A DNA stretch of 64,000 nucleotides from an uncultured Monoglobus sp. (GTDB lineage Bacteria > Bacillota > Clostridia > Monoglobales > Monoglobaceae): the NCBI GenBank assembly GCA_947624305.1, contig CANQKC010000002.1, positions 62,001 to 126,000 on the forward strand, written 5' to 3'. The number at the start of each line of letters is the position of its first letter. The first letter of the stretch is position 1. A program made the translations under genes and the position numbers. This document shows positions 23,596 to 31,966 of this stretch, piece after piece. Under the pieces are notes generated by a model. It saw nothing but the letters and a program-made list of their open reading frames with translations, was not told the DNA's origin and did not search any database.

Positions 23596-24745
23596 AATCC
23601 CAATACAGGACCGCGTACTGCTTTCTGCCGTCCGACGAGAACCTCACGCCGTTGTCAAGGCCGAGCGCGGCGCTGCCGCCGCCGTCAAGCGCCAAGCCCG
23701 AGGCGCAGCCCAGGCCTGACAGGACCTGACCCGCGCGCGCCAGCGTGGTTGACGGGCTGACGCAGAGCACGATCTTGTTTATGTCGCGGTTGTAGCCCAG
23801 ATAGGTGCGGTTGGTGTAGCGGTCGATGTCGAAGGTTCCGTAAAAGCCCTCTGCCGAGGCAGTGACCTCGGGAAGCACGCCGACGCCGCTGACCGCGAAC
23901 AGGACGTTTCTCTCGTCATGGATGTTCGACACCCGCTTTATCTCAACCGAGCCGTCGTAGTGGACGATCAGGGTCGTCACCGGGCTGCCGTGGGTTATAA
24001 CGTCCGATATGACCCGTCCGTCGCTGACCAGAATTCCCACCGAGTAGGTATCGCCGTCGCTCTCCCATCCGAAAAATGTGGAGTTGCTGTAGTTGGGTCT
24101 TCCGCTGCTTTCCGCCGAGCGGTTCACTATCTCCTGAACATGAATGTTCAGCGGGTCGATATACACAACATGCACATCGCCCGAATAGGCGTAGCCGTAA
24201 CGCTCCTTGGCATGGCTCACTATTTTGACGCCGCTTGAGCAGTCGGCCGTGTACCATATCGAGCTCATGAGCGACTCAACGGGCGCGTAGAGCTCGCCGC
24301 CGTAGTTGACAAGCGGCTTTGACCAATTGTCGCTGTAGGTGTTGTTTATGATTGCCAGATTGCTTCCGAGCGCGACCCTTACCGAGTACATGCCCTTTAT
24401 CACATATGCGGTGTAAAGAGACGGATCGTAATACACGCTGCATTCCATAAAATCCCTGAGCGAGTTCAGCGCGATCATGGGTGTGCCGTCCATATAGATG
24501 ATCGGTCGGCTCAGTTGTTTTTCGTATCCGTTGATGCTGAGGCTGTCGGGCCCGCGCGTTATCTCCGCTCCGCTTTCGCCCACCGTGTCGCCTCCTACCG
24601 TGCCGAGTTCGGCGTTTGAAAACATTGACACGTCGATCTGAAAATCATAGTCATATTCCGAATCGACGGCCCAAACGCCGCAGGACACCATCGCCGCAGC
24701 CGCCGCGAGCGCCGCCGCGCGAAAAAATATTTTCTTAAAACGCAT
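23594..24745 (-). CDS. secreted phosphodiester glycosidase family protein (NAGPA domain)
   Basis: 383 residues. A signal peptide (MRFKKIFFRAAALAAAAAMV) is followed by a copper-amine-oxidase-N-like stalk domain (about 70-160; SRPIIYMDGTPMIALNSLRDFM ... YGGELYAPVESLMSSI). The C-terminal half is a NAGPA domain with the hallmark LALDGGGSAALGLDNG. Members of the family cleave sugar-1-phosphodiesters such as GlcNAc-1-P-linked groups; in bacteria a role on wall teichoic acid or capsule linkages is plausible. Its promoter carries three perfect WalR-type hexamers across the predicted transcription start. AAGGAAG lies about 11 nt before the ATG, which is a long spacing. A 5'-leader hairpin precedes the ribosome site. 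Confidence 0.85.
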   Translation of the reverse strand: MRFKKIFFRAAALAAAAAMVSCGVWAVDSEYDYDFQIDVSMFSNAELGTVGGDTVGESGAEITRGPDSLSINGYEKQLSRPIIYMDGTPMIALNSLRDFMECSVYYDPSLYTAYVIKGMYSVRVALGSNLAIINNTYSDNWSKPLVNYGGELYAPVESLMSSIWYTADCSSGVKIVSHAKERYGYAYSGDVHVVYIDPLNIHVQEIVNRSAESSGRPNYSNSTFFGWESDGDTYSVGILVSDGRVISDVITHGSPVTTLIVHYDGSVEIKRVSNIHDERNVLFAVSGVGVLPEVTASAEGFYGTFDIDRYTNRTYLGYNRDINKIVLCVSPSTTLARAGQVLSGLGCASGLALDGGGSAALGLDNGVRFSSDGRKQYAVLYWD

Positions 24746-24765
24746 TTATGTAAATTCTTCCTTCC

Positions 24766-24822
24766 GAAATTGATTTTGCGGCGCGAGCTGTTGCCACGCA
24801 GCTTGTTGCGGCGCAAATTTCC
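24766..24822 (-). promoter_or_regulatory. hairpin in the 5' leader of the glycosidase gene
   Basis: In the leader RNA GAAATTTGCG pairs with CGCAAAATCAATTTC (one bulge), with inner GCTG/CAGC pairs. The hairpin ends just before the GGAAGGAAG ribosome site and may influence translation. Confidence 0.4.
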
Positions 24823-24837
24823 ACATATTGTAAATTT

Positions 24838-24865
24838 GTTACAGAAATGTTACAAACATGTTACA
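24838..24865 (-). promoter_or_regulatory. triple WalR-like box
   Basis: On the minus strand TGTAAC occurs three times with exactly 5 bp between copies (starts at 24865, 24854 and 24843). Each adjacent pair fits TGTWAH-N5-TGTWAH. The array starts at the predicted transcription start and extends downstream, an arrangement that suggests repression. Confidence 0.65.
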
Positions 24866-24871
24866 GATAGA

Positions 24872-24900
24872 ATTATAGCACCTTTTTCCGAAAAAATCAA
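24872..24900 (-). promoter_or_regulatory. promoter of the phosphodiester glycosidase gene
   Basis: Minus strand: TTGATT (24895-24900), 17-bp spacer, perfect TATAAT (24872-24877) with extended TGC. The predicted start is near 24865, at the first WalR-like hexamer; the leader is about 120 nt. Confidence 0.7.
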
Positions 24901-24932
24901 GTCCGGCGGCTAAATTTGTAAAAATTGCATTA

Positions 24933-25496
24933 TCAGGCGTAAGATGCCAGCAAAAGTGTGTTCAGATTGTCAATAAGCTCGTCCTTGCTCACTTTAAGAT
25001 CGCCGCCCAGCCACTTGCGCACGACCGAGATGCAGGCTCCGGCGTAAAAATCGGCCCAGAACTCGGGACTGACGTTGATCACGGAGCCGTTTTTGATCCG
25101 CTCGTTCACAAGCTTAAGCAGCTTGCTTGAAAACATTTTTTGAATTCTGTCCGAGATCGAGTACGCGCCGTTCCTTTTGAAAATCGAGGTGTAAACATCC
25201 CGGTTGTCGGCTATGTAATTTATTATCCCCTCGACTATGCTGCGGGAATCCGAGGCCCCCTCGGAACCGAAATCCGCGGCGGTCATGGGAAGGTGCTCGT
25301 CAATGCTGTGCACCAGAAGCTCGTCCTTGTCGCTGTAATGCGAATAAAATGTGGCGCGGTGGACCATCGCCTCCTCGCAGATGTCGCAGACCGTGATTTT
25401 TTCAAACGGCTTTTTTCGGATCAGCTCAAAAAGAGCGTTTGAAAGCAGCTTTTTTGTTCGTCTGACCCTTAGATCCTCTTTTTTAGGCTTATCCAT
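24933..25496 (-). CDS. TetR/AcrR-family transcriptional repressor
   Basis: About 187 residues. The N-terminal helix-turn-helix is clear: RVRRTKKLLSNALFELIRKKPFEKITVCDICEEAMVHRATFYSHYSDKDELL. The C-terminal ligand domain is of the type common in Firmicutes TetR proteins (ISDRIQKMFSSKLLKLVNERI). GGAGG 8 nt before the ATG at 25496 sets the start. It is divergent from an MMPL transporter gene and should repress it and itself through the palindrome at 25631-25652. The likely signal is an envelope-active lipid or drug, but this is not shown. Confidence 0.92.
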   Translation of the reverse strand: MDKPKKEDLRVRRTKKLLSNALFELIRKKPFEKITVCDICEEAMVHRATFYSHYSDKDELLVHSIDEHLPMTAADFGSEGASDSRSIVEGIINYIADNRDVYTSIFKRNGAYSISDRIQKMFSSKLLKLVNERIKNGSVINVSPEFWADFYAGACISVVRKWLGGDLKVSKDELIDNLNTLLLASYA

Positions 25497-25525
25497 AATA
25501 ATTTCCTCCATGTTAATTTACTTTA

Positions 25526-25554
25526 ATTATATTAGTTAAACGCACAATTGTCAA
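25526..25554 (-). promoter_or_regulatory. perfect consensus promoter of the tetR-type gene
   Basis: Minus strand: TTGACA (25549-25554), 17-bp spacer, TATAAT (25526-25531). The spacer contains CGTTTA, resembling one half of the nearby operator. Confidence 0.82.
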
Positions 25555-25630
25555 GTATTTTTGCTATAAACGTCAATATACGAAAAATATACAACCCCGA
25601 TAATAATTCTTGTTATTCATAAAATTTAAG

Positions 25631-25652
25631 ATAAACGACATATATCGTTTAT
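25631..25652. promoter_or_regulatory. TetR-type operator palindrome
   Basis: ATAAACGA and TCGTTTAT are perfect 8-bp inverted repeats around CATATA. It lies just upstream of the MMPL promoter, between that promoter and the divergent tetR-type gene, where a TetR dimer would be expected to bind. Confidence 0.75.
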
Positions 25653-25658
25653 TGTCTG

Positions 25659-25687
25659 TTGTAATAAAGCACGATCAGTATTATACT
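25659..25687 (+). promoter_or_regulatory. promoter of the MMPL operon
   Basis: TTGTAA (25659-25664), 17-bp spacer, TATACT (25682-25687), about 20 nt before the transporter start codon. Confidence 0.6.
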
Positions 25688-25708
25688 ATTATTCAGGAGG
25701 ATGATACA

Positions 25709-28153
25709 ATGAAAAAATCAATGGCGGAGCCGAGCTTTATCGACAAGGCCGCTCTGTTTATAGTAGACAAGCGAAAAGCGTTTTACCTGATTTTCGCGAT
25801 AGCGGTGTTTTATTTCGCCACCTGCATTCCGAAGGTTCAGGTTGAGAACGACATAACGGCGTATCTGCCCGAGAGCACCGAGACCAAGATCGGCCTTGAC
25901 CTGATGGACAGGGAATTCACCGCTTATGACTCGTTTTATTTTATGATCTCAAACATTTCATACGACAAAGCCGAAAAGCTGGCCGATCAGGTCAGAGAGG
26001 TCGACGGAATCAAGTCGGTCGAGTTTTCAAACGACGACGAGCATTTCAAAAATTCCTCGGCGCTTTTCAACATAGTCCTAAACAGCGGCCTCGAAAACGA
26101 GCGCGAGATCGCGATCGAGGAAGAGGTCAAGGGGATGTTCCCCGACTATGACTGCTACATATATTCCGACTCGATAGACACCGCCTCGCGCGATCTGGCG
26201 GGCGAGATGCGGAACATCATCATCTGCGTCGTGTTTATCGTAGTCCTGATACTGCTGTTTACGTCAAAATCGTTTATGGACGTTCCCGTTTTTCTGATCG
26301 TTTTCATCGTGGCGGCAGTGCTCAACATGGGCAGCAACTATATGCTGGGCACGATCTCGTTCATCTCGAACTCGGTGGCGATCGTGCTTCAGCTCGCCCT
26401 CGCCATTGACTACGCGATAATTTTGTCGCACAGGTTCGCCGAGGAGAAGGAAGATAAAAACGCGCACGACGCGATCGCCGCCGCGCTTTCAAAGGCGATC
26501 ATCGAGATAAGCTCGAGCAGCCTCACGACGATCGCGGGTCTCGCGGCGCTTATGACCATGCAGATGGGCATAGGCCGCGACCTCGGCATCGTGCTGTGCA
26601 AGGGAATTTTCTGCTCGCTCATCACGGTGTTTTTGCTTATGCCCGGCCTGCTTTACATGTTCTCAAACGCGATCGACAAGACCGTGCACCGCAACTACAT
26701 TCCCGACATCTCGGGCTTCGGCCGTTTTGTTATGGGCACAAGGAAAGTGCTGCCGATATTCTTCGCCGTGATCATTGTGATTTCGATCGTTTTGTCGTCC
26801 CTGTGCCAGTTCGCCTTTGACGAGAGCTCCGTCTCGGGCGTCAGAGTGAGCCAAAGCAGGGCGGACAAAAACAAGATACGGAACACGTTCGACGCGGGCG
26901 GGCAGCTCGCTGTCATCATTCCCAAAGGGAACTATGACAAAGAGAAAAAGATACTTCAGGACGTGGGAGAATTTGACGGCATATCGTCGGCGCTCGGCCT
27001 CGCCAACGTTGACGCGGGCGGCGGCTATACCCTGACCGACAAGGTTACGCCGCGGCAGTTCGCGGAGCTTATGAATATCGACATCGAAACCGTTCATGTG
27101 CTGTTCCAGGCATACGGCGCGTCGGTCTCGCAGTACGCGCCGATATTCCGCGACGTGGACTCATACACCGTCTCGATAATAGACATTCTTATGTTTGTGC
27201 ACGAGCAGATGGACTACGGCGTTATCGACCTCGGCAGCAAGACGGACACCATAAACGAGGTCTATGACAAAGTGACCGACGCCCGCGGCCAGCTTGAGGG
27301 CGACGAGTATTCGCGGCTTGTGTTCACCTATACCGGAGACAACGAGAGCGACAAGGTTATCGAGCTGCACAACAAAATACGCGAGACGGTCTCGGAATAC
27401 TACGACGATCCGATCCTTGTCAGCAACGCGATTGCGGCGCTTGATCTTAAATCGTCGTTCAGCGGCGACAACCGAAAGATCAACTTCTTCACGATAATCT
27501 CGGTTCTGCTGATACTGCTGGTAACCTTCAGATCCTCGAGCGTTCCCGTGCTGCTTGTGCTGACGATCCAGGGCAGCATATGGATAAACTTCTCGTTCCC
27601 GTATCTGATGCACGAAAAGCTCTACTTCCTCGGCTATCTGGTGGTGAGCTCGATACAGATGGGCGCGACGATAGACTACGCGATCGTGTTCACCAACCGC
27701 TATCTTGAGCAAAAGGACAAGATCGGCAAACAGGCCGCGGCGATAGACGCGATAAACGGCGCGTTCCCGACGATACTGACCTCGGGACTTATCCTTATGA
27801 TCGCGGGATTTCTGATAGGCATAATCTCCACCAACCCAATCATATCGGGCCTCGGAATATGCCTCGGACGCGGAACCTTGATCTCGATACTTTTGATTAT
27901 GATACTGCTGCCGCAGATCATGATCGTCTTTGACAAGCTCGTGGAAAAGGGCGGATTTGTGATAAAGACCAAAGAGAAAAAAGAACATTCCGGCGCGGTT
28001 CTCGTTAACGGCAAGATAAACGGATATGTGAACGGATATATTACCGGAACCGTTCACGGAGTGATCAAGGGCGACGTCAAGGCCGTTGTGGACAACATGA
28101 CGGAAATTCCGCCCGAAAAATTAAAGCGGGGTGAAAAAAATGACAAAAAATAG
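25709..28153 (+). CDS. MMPL-family RND transporter
   Basis: About 814 residues with two halves, each a membrane helix, an external loop domain and a block of five helices: the MMPL/RND plan. The first helix is KAFYLIFAIAVFYFATCIP; AIDYAIILSHRF (first half) and ATIDYAIVFTNRY (second half) carry the Asp-Tyr pairs used for proton coupling. MMPL proteins export lipids or other hydrophobic envelope molecules. After the last helix the cytoplasmic tail has short periodic repeats (VNGKINGYVNGYITGTVHGVIKGDVKAVV, given here only in outline) like a small beta-helix. AGGAGG before the ATG at 25709 is decisive. It is under the divergent TetR protein and overlaps the next gene by 14 nt. Confidence 0.93.
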   Translation: MKKSMAEPSFIDKAALFIVDKRKAFYLIFAIAVFYFATCIPKVQVENDITAYLPESTETKIGLDLMDREFTAYDSFYFMISNISYDKAEKLADQVREVDGIKSVEFSNDDEHFKNSSALFNIVLNSGLENEREIAIEEEVKGMFPDYDCYIYSDSIDTASRDLAGEMRNIIICVVFIVVLILLFTSKSFMDVPVFLIVFIVAAVLNMGSNYMLGTISFISNSVAIVLQLALAIDYAIILSHRFAEEKEDKNAHDAIAAALSKAIIEISSSSLTTIAGLAALMTMQMGIGRDLGIVLCKGIFCSLITVFLLMPGLLYMFSNAIDKTVHRNYIPDISGFGRFVMGTRKVLPIFFAVIIVISIVLSSLCQFAFDESSVSGVRVSQSRADKNKIRNTFDAGGQLAVIIPKGNYDKEKKILQDVGEFDGISSALGLANVDAGGGYTLTDKVTPRQFAELMNIDIETVHVLFQAYGASVSQYAPIFRDVDSYTVSIIDILMFVHEQMDYGVIDLGSKTDTINEVYDKVTDARGQLEGDEYSRLVFTYTGDNESDKVIELHNKIRETVSEYYDDPILVSNAIAALDLKSSFSGDNRKINFFTIISVLLILLVTFRSSSVPVLLVLTIQGSIWINFSFPYLMHEKLYFLGYLVVSSIQMGATIDYAIVFTNRYLEQKDKIGKQAAAIDAINGAFPTILTSGLILMIAGFLIGIISTNPIISGLGICLGRGTLISILLIMILLPQIMIVFDKLVEKGGFVIKTKEKKEHSGAVLVNGKINGYVNGYITGTVHGVIKGDVKAVVDNMTEIPPEKLKRGEKNDKK

Positions 28154-31100
28154 TTACATAAAAAAGCTGATCTCCTGCCTTGCGGCGCTGGTCATCGTCA
28201 TAAGCGCGTTCCCGACGGTCACGGAGGGCGAAAACCTGCCCGTGATAAATATCTCGGAGCCGTCGGACTTCGCGGCGCTGACCAAAAACTGCACCTATGA
28301 CAGCTACTCGCGGGGAATGCAGGTCACGCTGATGAACGACATTGACATGAGCGGAACCGAGCTTGAGCCGATGAAGATATTCTGCGGCGTGTTCGAGGGA
28401 AACGGACACAGCATAACCGGAATAAAGCTCAACCTTGAAGGCTCGCAGAAGGGGCTTTGCTTTGAGCTCGGCGAGGGCGGCGAGATACGCAATCTTAACG
28501 TTTCGGGAAAGATCGAGGCTTACTCCACCGAGAGCGGAGGCTCGTCGCTCGGCGAGATAATCGGCAACGTGGCCGAGAACGCGGGCATCAACACGATCGG
28601 CTCCGCGGAAAACAGCGCGGTGAACCTCGGCGGAATAGCCGGAATAAACAGGGGCCGCATTGTGAACTGCGCGTTTGACGGCACGATAAACGGCGAGACC
28701 GCGGTGGGCGGCATCGCGGGCGAGAACGCGGACGGCGGCGTTATCGAAGGCTGCACGAACCTCGGGACCGTCAACGGAAAGACCTCGGTCGGCGGCATCG
28801 CCGGCGTGAATTCGGGCATAATCAGAAGATCGGTCAACGCCGGCGGCGTGGACTATGAGCCCAGCGAGGGCAGCCACAACGTGGGCGGCATCTGCGGCAC
28901 CAACCCCGGCCTCGTCAGCGGCTGCGAGAACCGCGCGGTCGTCGGATATAAAAACGTCGGAACAAACGTCGGCGGCATCGCTGGCAGACAGAGCGGCTGC
29001 TTGACCTCGTGCCGCAACCACGGCGAGGTCCTCGGCGAAAAGAGCGTCGGCGGCATATTCGGCAGGTTTGAGCCGTACACCCAGATCACAACCGCGGACC
29101 TTCAGCGCGTGAAGGACGACTTAAACGAGTTCCGCGGACAGGTGAACGCGGACGTGAACAACGCGATAAACAGCGCGAGCGGCGCGGTGAACGGCGCGAT
29201 AAACAACGCCTCGGGCAGCGCGGACGATCTCAGACAGAACATAAACGACGATATAAACGGTATTATCGGCACGCTGCGGGGCGACGGCAGCGTTATCTCA
29301 AGCTTCAGCGACAGGCTAAACAGCTTTGACAGCGGAATTCGCGGCTCGCTTTCGGACGCCGCGAACGGAATTAACGAAAGCGTCAGCGCCCTGACAGATC
29401 AGGGCTCGTCGCTCATTGACAGCCTCAGCGACGAGGCACGGGCGGACTTTGACGACGCCTCGGCCAAGATCGGCAGCGTCACCGACAATCTGAACGAGAC
29501 CGCGGGAACGGTCAACACCCTCGTGGGCGACGTTGACAAGATCGTGAATGACATAAACGACGCGTACAACAACGGCGATCTGAACGCGCTCGACGACGGC
29601 TTGAACCGCCTTGACGAGCGGCTTGACTATATGGAGGAATTTGTGATCGACCCCACGATCGGCAGGGTCAACGATGCGGCAGCCTCGATCAACCGCGCGG
29701 CGAACTCGCTGAGGGGCGACGCGAACGCGCTGACAAATGGGCTGTCGGTTCCCATTCAACGTGCGGGCGAGATAATGACCGACTTCCGCAACGACGTTGA
29801 GACCGTTGAGGGGAACATAAACAACACGCGCCAAAAGATTAAGGACGCGCGCGACAAGATACACAGCTTAACGAGCGCGACGCCGAGGCCCGGCGGAATA
29901 TTCGGCGCGCTGAAAAGCGTGATAACCATGACGGCCTACGCCGACGAGCCAATGAACCTCAGCGGCGAGCAGATCAAGTCGGAGCTAAAGCAGATCGGGA
30001 GCGTGGACGTCTCGCTGCCGAGGACCGTCTCGGGCGAGAACACAGACAACGCGCTTGTAATCTACTGCATAAGCGACGGCCCGGTCAGCGGCCAGAACGC
30101 GGCGGGCGGCATCGGCGGCACCGTGGGAATTGAATCCGCGGTCAAAAACGGAAACAACGTGACCCTGCCCGACGGGAATATCATTTCAAACTCGTCTTAC
30201 GTTAAGGCGGTAATTGACGGCTGCGTCAGCAAGGGAAAGGCTTACACCCGCGACGGATACGCGGGCGGCATTGTCGGCGACGCGGCCTTCGGGATAATCA
30301 AGAACTGCGCGACCGGCATGAATGCCGAAAGCGACGGCGAGTATGTCGGCGGCGTCGCGGGATATTCGGGCGGCAAGATCTACGACTGCGCCGCCATATC
30401 GGACCTGAGCGGCTCCAAATTTGTGGGCGGCATCGCGGGAAGCGGCAAGACGATCGCCGAATGCTATTCCCTGCCGAGGATATTCGGCGGCACCGAGAAG
30501 ATCGGCGCGGTCGCGGGCGAGGCCAACGGGACGGTCGTGAACAACTACTTTATAAAGGAAAATTTAAGCGGAATTGACAGCACCGACTACGAGGGCAAGG
30601 CGATCGCGCTGCTGCCCGATGAGATCACCGGAACGGACGTTCTTCCGTCAAGAATGGCGGGCTTCACCGACGACAAGTGGTACATGGCCGGCGGAGACGT
30701 TTATCTGCCGCAGAACAGGGCGCTCAGCGACAACGCGGACTCCGACATAGGCACCGCGCTCAAGGCCGAGTCGGCCGATCTGGCGCTGTTTAAGTTCGAC
30801 GCGAAATTTGTTGTGGACGGCGAGACGGTTTACAGCGAGACGGTCAATTACGGCGACACGCTTGACCCGTCCGTGGTCCCCGAGCTTGAATACAAGGACG
30901 GCTACTGCCCGCAGTGGAGCGAGGATCCGACGCAACCGATAATCCGCGACACCACGTTTTCCGCCGAGTATACCGACGCGGTAAGGACAATATCCACCGA
31001 GGACGACCCGCCGACCCTGCTGGTCGAGGGCAATTTCCGCGACGGCACAACCGTCTCGGCGCGCGAGGTCGAAGCGTTTGAGAACCTTCCCTCGGGCTGC

Positions 31101-31451
31101 GAGGCTTTGGCGGCCTATGAATTTGACGTGAGCCCCGATTATAACGGAACGATGAAAGTCCATATCCGCGACAAGGACGGACGGGGCAACTGCGCCGCGG
31201 TCGAGACAGACGGAAAAATCAAAATAGTCAAGGCCGAGCGCGACGGCAGCTATCTGGTGTTCGAGACCGAAAGCGAGGGCCGCTTCACCGTGCTCCACCG
31301 CGTCAGCCGCTATTGGCTGGCCGCGGCGATCATAGCGGCCGCGCTGATCGCGCTGGCGGTTATAATCATCATCGCCCGCAAACGCAGGATAGCGAGCGAG
31401 AAAAAGGACGCCTCCGCGAAGAAGGACAGCGGCGAAAGCAGTGAAAAATAA
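28140..31451 (+). CDS. membrane-anchored surface protein with GLUG-like repeats and long coiled coil
   Basis: About 1,103 residues. Signal peptide (LISCLAALVIVISAFPTV) at about 10-30. Residues about 100-320 are GLUG-like repeats (GGIAGINRGRIVNCAF, GGIAGENADGGVIEGCT and so on). Residues about 320-600 form a long Asn/Asp-rich helical coiled coil with Ile/Val/Leu heptads. More GLUG-like repeats follow (about 640-800), then a beta domain (about 880-1050), one membrane helix near the C-terminus (WLAAAIIAAALIALAVIIIIA) and a basic tail. Starts at the ATG 28140 with GGGG upstream, inside the MMPL gene, so it is translationally coupled. The coiled coil may form a periplasm-spanning or wall-spanning partner of the MMPL transporter. 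Function is inferred only. Confidence 0.82.
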   Translation: MTKNSYIKKLISCLAALVIVISAFPTVTEGENLPVINISEPSDFAALTKNCTYDSYSRGMQVTLMNDIDMSGTELEPMKIFCGVFEGNGHSITGIKLNLEGSQKGLCFELGEGGEIRNLNVSGKIEAYSTESGGSSLGEIIGNVAENAGINTIGSAENSAVNLGGIAGINRGRIVNCAFDGTINGETAVGGIAGENADGGVIEGCTNLGTVNGKTSVGGIAGVNSGIIRRSVNAGGVDYEPSEGSHNVGGICGTNPGLVSGCENRAVVGYKNVGTNVGGIAGRQSGCLTSCRNHGEVLGEKSVGGIFGRFEPYTQITTADLQRVKDDLNEFRGQVNADVNNAINSASGAVNGAINNASGSADDLRQNINDDINGIIGTLRGDGSVISSFSDRLNSFDSGIRGSLSDAANGINESVSALTDQGSSLIDSLSDEARADFDDASAKIGSVTDNLNETAGTVNTLVGDVDKIVNDINDAYNNGDLNALDDGLNRLDERLDYMEEFVIDPTIGRVNDAAASINRAANSLRGDANALTNGLSVPIQRAGEIMTDFRNDVETVEGNINNTRQKIKDARDKIHSLTSATPRPGGIFGALKSVITMTAYADEPMNLSGEQIKSELKQIGSVDVSLPRTVSGENTDNALVIYCISDGPVSGQNAAGGIGGTVGIESAVKNGNNVTLPDGNIISNSSYVKAVIDGCVSKGKAYTRDGYAGGIVGDAAFGIIKNCATGMNAESDGEYVGGVAGYSGGKIYDCAAISDLSGSKFVGGIAGSGKTIAECYSLPRIFGGTEKIGAVAGEANGTVVNNYFIKENLSGIDSTDYEGKAIALLPDEITGTDVLPSRMAGFTDDKWYMAGGDVYLPQNRALSDNADSDIGTALKAESADLALFKFDAKFVVDGETVYSETVNYGDTLDPSVVPELEYKDGYCPQWSEDPTQPIIRDTTFSAEYTDAVRTISTEDDPPTLLVEGNFRDGTTVSAREVEAFENLPSGCEALAAYEFDVSPDYNGTMKVHIRDKDGRGNCAAVETDGKIKIVKAERDGSYLVFETESEGRFTVLHRVSRYWLAAAIIAAALIALAVIIIIARKRRIASEKKDASAKKDSGESSEK

Positions 31452-31484
31452 ACGGGGCCCGCTTTCCGCGCGGACACGCGGCTA

Positions 31485-31513
31485 TTGACAAAACATGGGC
31501 GGTGTTGTATAAT
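31485..31513 (+). promoter_or_regulatory. perfect consensus promoter of the rubredoxin gene
   Basis: TTGACA (31485-31490), 17-bp spacer, TATAAT (31508-31513). The leader is about 65 nt. Confidence 0.85.
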
Positions 31514-31586
31514 AATTCCCGTGAAAAGCCGCATACGCGGCGGAATTCAGTAAATAATAATATTTATATTTTACGGAGGTGAAAAC

Positions 31587-31745
31587 ATGAAGTACGTTTG
31601 CGATCTTTGCGGATATATCTATGACGAAGCCGCGGGCGATCCGGATAACGGAATTGCTCCCGGCACAAAATGGGACGATCTCCCCGATGATTTTGTGTGC
31701 CCCCTCTGCGGCGTCGGCAAGGACCAGTTCAGCCCCGCCGAATAG
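31587..31745 (+). CDS. rubredoxin
   Basis: 52 residues, the usual size. Two iron-binding pairs are intact: CDLCGYIYD at the N-terminus and [11 protein letters not shown] near the C-terminus, with the typical middle [15 protein letters not shown]. It is a small cytoplasmic one-electron carrier with an Fe(Cys)4 centre, used in anaerobes for oxygen and peroxide reduction and other redox steps. ACGGAGGTG 6 nt before the ATG and a perfect consensus promoter indicate high expression. It appears to be monocistronic; no rubrerythrin or oxidoreductase partner lies next to it. Confidence 0.96.
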   Translation: MKYVCDLCGYIYDEAAGDPDNGIAPGTKWDDLPDDFVCPLCGVGKDQFSPAE

Positions 31746-31756
31746 GGACGGTTCAA

Positions 31757-31773
31757 AAAACGCACCGCGTTTT
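31757..31773 (+). terminator. possible terminator of the rubredoxin gene
   Basis: AAAACGC and GCGTTTT pair around ACC just after the stop codon. The T run is inside the stem only, so this is a weak candidate. Confidence 0.35.
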
Positions 31774-31822
31774 GGGACATGACATAAGTCAGTAAATAAT
31801 TAGACTTCGGACAAAGTGCGGA

Positions 31823-31857
31823 AAACGGCATATCGCTTGAATTGCGATATGCCGTTT
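31823..31857. repeat. perfect 14-bp hairpin downstream of rubredoxin
   Basis: AAACGGCATATCGC and GCGATATGCCGTTT are exact inverted repeats around a 7-nt loop. It may end or stabilise the rubredoxin transcript, or be an operator for the methyltransferase gene that follows. Confidence 0.5.
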
Positions 31858-31889
31858 ACGTTATAAAAACCGACTTTCATGCCAAAGTG

Positions 31890-31918
31890 TTGAATGTGAT
31901 TTAAAAAAATGCTAAACT
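31890..31918 (+). promoter_or_regulatory. promoter of the methyltransferase-STAS gene
   Basis: TTGAAT (31890-31895), 17-bp spacer, TAAACT (31913-31918) with extended TGC. Confidence 0.5.
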
Positions 31919-31966
31919 TATTCTGTACATAAACTAAATCTCAAAAAATATCAGGAGGAGTTTATT

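Noticed and set aside
28600-29100. periodic GC-rich direct repeats that look like a DNA repeat array
   Set aside because: They encode the GLUG-like protein repeats of the surface protein and are explained by the coding sequence.
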